Positions 32,801 through 36,760 of a DNA stretch of 36,760 nucleotides are shown in pieces (position 1 is the stretch's first letter; each line of letters begins with the position of its first letter). Made by a program: the position numbers and the translations under genes. Source of the DNA: Telmatospirillum sp. (GTDB taxonomy: Bacteria; Pseudomonadota; Alphaproteobacteria; Rhodospirillales; Magnetospirillaceae); assembly GCA_009712185.1 (NCBI GenBank), contig WASQ01000138.1:3952-40711 (forward strand). The letters run 5' to 3'. The notes under the pieces were generated by a model. It was not told the origin of the DNA and did not search any database. It saw only the letters and a list, made by a program, of their open reading frames with translations.

Positions 32801-34213
32801 TCAGCCGGCCACCGGACCGGGCGCTGTGGCCGCCGTCTGTTCCCAGGGCTCGGCATGGACGACGACGCGGCCGACCCCCGCGATCCGCTCCCGGATGCGC
32901 TGCTCGACCAGTTCCGTCGCATGATGGGCGACCCAGACCGGAAGGGCGGGATCGAACAGGCAATGCAGCGAGATATGCAGGCCGATATCGGCGTGGCGGA
33001 TATGAACGCCATGGGCTTCACGCACATGGGTCACGGCCTCGGCGCAATCCAGGACCTCCCGCGCCAGACGCTCGAAGTCGTCGGGAGCCAGCGGCGTTCC
33101 GGTCAGTTCCGACGTGCGGCGGGGATCGATGTGGGTTTCCACCTGCACGTCGTCGCCCAGTTCGTCGCGGACCGCCTGTTCCAGTCCTGACGCCACCTCA
33201 TGGGCGTCGAAGATGTTCATCTGCTCGTCCACCTCGACGTCGAAACTGACATGGCGCCGGCCCTCGACGGTATCGATGGCAATGGCATGAACCTGGACCC
33301 TTCGGCGCTGGGCGATCACATGAATGGTATCGACGATCGATTCGTCGTCCAGCGCCAGCGGCTCGGCCTTCACGAAGGCGTCGGCGCCGGCGATGCGGTC
33401 GTCGATCGCCGCGGCGACGGCGTCGCAGACATCCTGGACATTGGCGAGCGGCAGGGTGCGCGCGACCCGGATCAGAACCTCGACATGGGTGGTGGCGCCG
33501 GCCGGCCTTGCCCTGACCCGGTCGATCGAAACCACGCCCGGGACCCGGGCCGCGATCTCGGACACCTGGCTCGCGATGCCCTCGGGCGCCGAATCGATCA
33601 GGACGTCGACGGTCCGTTTTCCCATGCGATAGCCGACGTGCAGAACGAACAGCGCCACACCGATGGCGGCGATCGCGTCCCCCTTGGGAAAGCCGGCCGC
33701 GACACAGCCGAGGCCCACCAGGACCACCGCCGAGGACAGGATGTCGGAACTGAAATGAAGGGCGTCCGCCTCCAGCGCCTGGCTGCGCGTCGCCTTCGCC
33801 ACCTTCATCAGGGCGCGCGACCGCCACAGGTCGATGGCGATGGACAGCAACACCACCGCGACGGCGTACCAGGTGGTTTCGACCTCGACCGTCCCGCTCA
33901 TCAGCCGCAGGACCGCCTCGCGGACGATGAACAGCGATGTCACGAACAGCAGCATGGTCTCGGCCAGGGCCGAAATGCTCTCGATCTTGCCATGGCCGTA
34001 GGGATGACGCTCGTCGGCCGGCTGATCGCTGACCCGCACGGCCAGATAGGTGAGCCCCGCCGCGCCCAGGTCGAGCAGCGAATGGGCCGCCTCCGACAAA
34101 AGGCCCAGGCTGCCGGTCAGAAGCCCGGCGACCAGCTTGATCAGGGTCAGGGCGGCGCTGGCCCAGACGGACCCCAGCGCCGCCGACATCTTGTCCTGCG
34201 CGTGCTCTGTCAT
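32801..34213 (-). CDS. Cation diffusion facilitator with three C-terminal dimerisation-type repeats
   Basis: A 470-residue divalent metal/proton antiporter. Metal-site residues are in place: H44 and D48 in SEAAHSLLDLG, the HPYGH loop (H70, H73), and D150, H153 and D157 in DALHFSSD. Typical CDF proteins have about 300 residues; this one has three consecutive ZT-dimer-like segments after the membrane part, ending in VKAEP, VETHIDP and VVHAEP. The metal is unknown (Zn, Fe or Mn are usual). The ATG at 34213 follows AGGGG by 5 nt and is preferred over the GTG at 34219; it lies 9 nt after the hdaA stop. It is the last gene of the right-hand operon. Confidence 0.93.
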   Translation of the reverse strand: MTEHAQDKMSAALGSVWASAALTLIKLVAGLLTGSLGLLSEAAHSLLDLGAAGLTYLAVRVSDQPADERHPYGHGKIESISALAETMLLFVTSLFIVREAVLRLMSGTVEVETTWYAVAVVLLSIAIDLWRSRALMKVAKATRSQALEADALHFSSDILSSAVVLVGLGCVAAGFPKGDAIAAIGVALFVLHVGYRMGKRTVDVLIDSAPEGIASQVSEIAARVPGVVSIDRVRARPAGATTHVEVLIRVARTLPLANVQDVCDAVAAAIDDRIAGADAFVKAEPLALDDESIVDTIHVIAQRRRVQVHAIAIDTVEGRRHVSFDVEVDEQMNIFDAHEVASGLEQAVRDELGDDVQVETHIDPRRTSELTGTPLAPDDFERLAREVLDCAEAVTHVREAHGVHIRHADIGLHISLHCLFDPALPVWVAHHATELVEQRIRERIAGVGRVVVHAEPWEQTAATAPGPVAG

Positions 34214-34222
34214 GGTCACCCC

Positions 34223-34906
34223 TCACCGGGATAAGAAATCGTCGCTGCCGTTCAGAACGTCGCGCGCCAGCGCAACGGTAATGTCGCGCCGATGGGCCAG
34301 CGCCGCCGCGTCGAGCGCCGCCACCAGCGCGCGGGCGGCATCGAAGGTCCGTTCCATGCGCGGCAGCAGGAAGGCCAGAACGTCCGGGCCGACGCGCAAC
34401 TGGCGGTCGGCGAACAGCTTGACCAGCAGGGCTTCCAGCAGATCGTCACCGGGCGGCAGGATCTCCGCAACCGGGATCGAGGACAGCCGGGACCTGAGAT
34501 CGGGAAGCCCGATGGCCCAGCGGGCCGGCGCATCCCGGCCGGTCAGCAGAAAGGACCGGCCGCTTTCGCGCAACTGGTTGAACAGATGGAAACAGGCGGC
34601 CTCGTCGACGCCCCGGTCGGCGTCCTCCAGCACCACCGCCGGATGGGCGGCCAGCGCCGGCACGTCATCGACGCGAAGCGCGCCACCCGGCAGGATGACG
34701 GCGCCGCTCAACTCGGCAAACATATGGGCCAGATGGCTTTTCCCCGACCCGGCGGGGCCGAACAGCCCCAGCGCGAACGCCGGCCAGGCCGGCCAGCGCA
34801 TGACCCAGCCGTGGGCCTGGTCATTGTTGTCGGCGACCATGAAGTCGACGGCCGCGAATCCCGGCTGATGGCCGAAATCCAGGGCGAACTGCGCCGGTCC
34901 GCTCAT
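34223..34906 (-). CDS. hdaA: DnaA-related replication regulator HdaA
   Basis: A 227-residue AAA+ protein. The N-terminal QFALDF (residues 6-11) is the sliding-clamp-binding motif of Hda proteins; the P-loop is GPAGSGKSH, and VVLEDADRG takes the Walker B place. With the DNA polymerase clamp it stimulates ATP hydrolysis on DnaA and so prevents re-initiation. GGAG 8 nt before the ATG at 34906 supports the start, which shares one base with the stop of the AI-2E gene (TGATG). The domain order and length fit alphaproteobacterial HdaA. Its place after a PerM-like gene is typical of Rhodospirillales. Confidence 0.92.
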   Translation of the reverse strand: MSGPAQFALDFGHQPGFAAVDFMVADNNDQAHGWVMRWPAWPAFALGLFGPAGSGKSHLAHMFAELSGAVILPGGALRVDDVPALAAHPAVVLEDADRGVDEAACFHLFNQLRESGRSFLLTGRDAPARWAIGLPDLRSRLSSIPVAEILPPGDDLLEALLVKLFADRQLRVGPDVLAFLLPRMERTFDAARALVAALDAAALAHRRDITVALARDVLNGSDDFLSR

Positions 34907-35988
34907 CAGGCCGCTCCGCCGCCATCGGCGTCGCCGCGGTAGAGCGAACTTGCGAGATAACGCGACAACGCAAATCTCGTCAGCACGCCGATCACCGCCG
35001 TGACCGGCAGGGCGAGAAGAATCCCCAGGAAGCCGAACAGCGCCCCCCCGGCCAGCAGCGCGAAGATCACCCAGACCGGATGCAGTCCGATCTTTTCGCC
35101 GACCAGCTTCGGGGCCAGGACATAGCCTTCCAGCAAATTGCCGGCCAGGAACACGCCACTCACCATCCCCGGCAGCGTCCAGTCGGGCGACTGCGCCAGG
35201 GACAGACCCATGCTGACCAGAAATCCGGAAATGCATCCGAGATAGGGAATGAACGAGCCCAGGCCGGCGGCGAAACCAACCACAAGGCCGAGATCGAGAC
35301 CGACCGCCGTCAGGCCGACGCCGTAGAACGCCCCCAGCGTGACGCACACCAGCGCCTGACCGCGCACGAATCCGGCCAGCGTCATGTCGATCTGGTGCAA
35401 CTGCTCGCGGATGGTGACCGCATGGGCGCGCGGCAGCCAGTTGTCGAACCGCCGCGTGATGCCCTGCCAGTCGCGCAGCAGATAGAAGGTCACGACCGGC
35501 GTGATGAACACCAGCGACAGCACATTGACGACGACCAGGGAGCCGGTCACCAGACGCGTGACGAAACCCGCCAGCCAGGAGGCCGCGGTTCCGGCATATT
35601 CGCCGCCGGCGGCGCGGATCTGTTCCAGGTCCTTGGCCGACAGATGCGCCTTGGCGCTGCGCCACAGGGGATCGGCCCGGCGGAAAAGCTGATGGACATA
35701 GTCGGGCACCCGGACAGCGAATTCCGCGACCTGTTGTTCAATCAACGGCACCAGCAGCAGGCCCGCCGTCACCATCACCAGGAAGAAGGCGATGGTGATC
35801 ACCACGGTGGCCGCCGATCGCGACAGACCCGCGCGCTCCAGCCGGTGGGCCAGCGGGTCCAGCAGATAGGCGATGGCCATGCCGGCGACAAAGGGCAGCA
35901 GAATGCCGCGCAGCAGAAAAAGCAGCAGCACGAAAACCGCGAATCCCGCCAGCCAGAACCGGAGTTTGTTGTCCCGCGTCGCCGGCAT
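34906..35988 (-). CDS. AI-2E family (PerM-like) membrane transporter
   Basis: A 360-residue inner-membrane protein with about seven or eight hydrophobic segments. The family signature regions are visible: PFVAGMAIAYLLDPLAHRLE near the N terminus, and FAAGLGSFIPYLGCISGFLV then GEKIGLHPVWVIFALLAGG in the C-terminal half. Family members export small molecules (TqsA) or have unknown substrates (PerM). The start has GGAGGGAC at good distance, within the end of the preceding gene, and only 3 nt separate the two genes. Confidence 0.93.
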   Translation of the reverse strand: MPATRDNKLRFWLAGFAVFVLLLFLLRGILLPFVAGMAIAYLLDPLAHRLERAGLSRSAATVVITIAFFLVMVTAGLLLVPLIEQQVAEFAVRVPDYVHQLFRRADPLWRSAKAHLSAKDLEQIRAAGGEYAGTAASWLAGFVTRLVTGSLVVVNVLSLVFITPVVTFYLLRDWQGITRRFDNWLPRAHAVTIREQLHQIDMTLAGFVRGQALVCVTLGAFYGVGLTAVGLDLGLVVGFAAGLGSFIPYLGCISGFLVSMGLSLAQSPDWTLPGMVSGVFLAGNLLEGYVLAPKLVGEKIGLHPVWVIFALLAGGALFGFLGILLALPVTAVIGVLTRFALSRYLASSLYRGDADGGGAA

Positions 35989-35991
35989 CGC

Positions 35992-36552
35992 TCAGTCCCT
36001 CCGGCCGCGCGGCGTCCAGGCCGCCGGCCACCAGGCGATCACATAGGCAATGCCCGACAGAACAGTCGTCACCGCCACGATCACCGACAGCGGCGGCACC
36101 AGCGCGACGGAAAACCATCCCATGCCGTGATGGCCGATGGCGACGGCCGCCAGAAGGATCTGGAACAGGGTGTTCACCTTGCTGATCAAAAGCGGAATGA
36201 CCTGGGTCTGATGGCCGGCCAGCGTCATGCCGGTCGCACAGCACACGAGGAAAACATCACGCACCACCACCAGCCCCACCAGCCATTCCCCCAATAATCC
36301 AATGAACCCAAGCGAACAATAAACTCCGACGAGCATCACCTTGTCCGCCAGGGCGTCAAGGTAACTGCCCAGGGCGGATTGCGCGTGCGCGACCCGGGCC
36401 AACGCCCCGTCCAGGGCGTCCGTGATGCCGGCACCGACAAAAAGCCAGAAGGCAGGCGCCAGATTGAGACCCGCGATCAGCCAGACCAGGGCAGGCACGG
36501 ACAGCAGCCGCGCCAGCGTGATGGCGTTGGGAAGATACTGAAACGCCCTCAC
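35992..36552 (-). CDS. CDP-alcohol phosphatidyltransferase family protein
   Basis: A 186-residue membrane enzyme. It has the complete motif D-xx-DG-xx-AR-x8-G-xxx-D-xxx-D, seen as DALDGALAR, then GSYLDALAD. It transfers a phosphatidyl group from CDP-diacylglycerol to an alcohol; the PgsA-like order suggests phosphatidylglycerol-phosphate synthesis, but the alcohol is not certain. The start is the GTG at 36552, overlapping the upstream stop (GTGA) with GGAG 4 nt before it. A TTG at 36597 would add 15 residues without a ribosome site. Confidence 0.9.
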   Translation of the reverse strand: MRAFQYLPNAITLARLLSVPALVWLIAGLNLAPAFWLFVGAGITDALDGALARVAHAQSALGSYLDALADKVMLVGVYCSLGFIGLLGEWLVGLVVVRDVFLVCCATGMTLAGHQTQVIPLLISKVNTLFQILLAAVAIGHHGMGWFSVALVPPLSVIVAVTTVLSGIAYVIAWWPAAWTPRGRRD

Positions 36553-36760
36553 CTTGCTCCGGAACCGGATTTGGTCGCCGCTGTTTGCAAAATCCAATGG
36601 TCGCCTGCCCAGGTCAGCGCAAGGCCGTTCTGCGCGAAGACGGTTTCAAGCTGTGCCTGCTCCCCGACATAGTGCAGCACCAGGGAGGCTTCCGCCCGGG
36701 ACAGGGCCGCCACCTCATAACTGCGGACCGGGGTCGAGCGTGTCAGCCGCTCGCGCAGCG
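36549..36760 (-). CDS. DUF2066 domain protein, C-terminal end, cut by window edge
   Basis: An open frame enters from the right edge and stops at TGA 36551-36549, giving the last 69 residues. They read LRERLTRSTPVRSYEVAALS, then RAEASLVLHYVGEQAQL, and resemble the C-terminal end of DUF2066 proteins (LREAL...V..V.V..LSR.EA.L.L.Y.G...L...L). In Rhodospirillales this gene often precedes the CDP-alcohol phosphatidyltransferase gene, which here overlaps it by GTGA. Function is unknown. Confidence 0.7.
   Translation of the reverse strand, partial: LRERLTRSTPVRSYEVAALSRAEASLVLHYVGEQAQLETVFAQNGLALTWAGDHWILQTAATKSGSGAR

Noticed and set aside
1-36760. tRNA, rRNA or tmRNA genes
   Set aside because: Scanning the gaps by eye showed no cloverleaf with a T-loop GGTTCGAATCC-type core; a tRNAscan run could confirm this.

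Overview
The window is about 36.8 kb of GC-rich DNA (roughly two thirds G+C by eye), densely packed with genes. Both ends cut through genes, which suggests a draft contig. Gene content and order point to an alphaproteobacterium, most likely Rhodospirillales. The main clues are a DUF2066 / CDP-alcohol phosphatidyltransferase / AI-2E (PerM) / HdaA cluster, the ppk-ppx pair, rnd and aspS near each other, and an MlaFED-type lipid transporter with an ABC auxiliary lipoprotein. The taxon is inferred from recalled gene families and synteny; no search was run.

Layout. 1-652 (-): N-terminal part of an M32 carboxypeptidase, running off the left edge. 827-1483 (+): ElbB glyoxalase. 1828-2829 (+): periplasmic di-haem cytochrome c peroxidase. 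9909 down to 2850 (-): one long operon in the order GAF-PP2C-HATPase regulator, STAS protein, MlaE permease, MlaF ATPase, MCE protein, auxiliary lipoprotein, RNA m5U methyltransferase, GFA-like zinc protein. Four of its junctions are ATGA overlaps. 10262-12373 (-): TonB-dependent receptor with a recognisable promoter. 12570-12803 (+): one-pass small membrane protein. 13040-14554 (-): TPR-methyltransferase fusion. 14598-16436 (-): aspS. 16769-17953 (-): BktB-type thiolase. 18234-19394 (+): rnd.

19395-28056 is the accessory part. It holds a four-gene cassette (HxlR regulator with a candidate operator, EmrA, EmrB, and a [4Fe-4S]/SCP2 protein), a 157-bp mobile-element-like remnant with 25-bp inverted repeats, a Fic AMP-transferase with its own inhibitory helix, a low-GC DUF3800 gene, and 761 bp without a gene that contains a perfect 48-bp palindrome.

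28057-31784 (-) is ppk-ppx, divergent from sixA (31897-32424 +). After a hairpin-rich repeat block comes 36760 down to 32801 (-): DUF2066 (partial), CDP-alcohol phosphatidyltransferase, AI-2E/PerM exporter, hdaA, and a cation-diffusion facilitator with three C-terminal repeats. These are packed with overlaps or gaps of at most about 10 nt.

How the genes work together. The strongest functional idea is that the lipid transporter is co-expressed with its own partner-switch module: a kinase-like/phosphatase protein plus a STAS protein with the phosphorylatable DSSG motif. The HxlR-EmrAB-Fe/S cassette looks like a redox- or electrophile-responsive efflux and detoxification unit. Several intergenic gaps hold duplicated or hairpin-forming repeats, some in two copies within this window.
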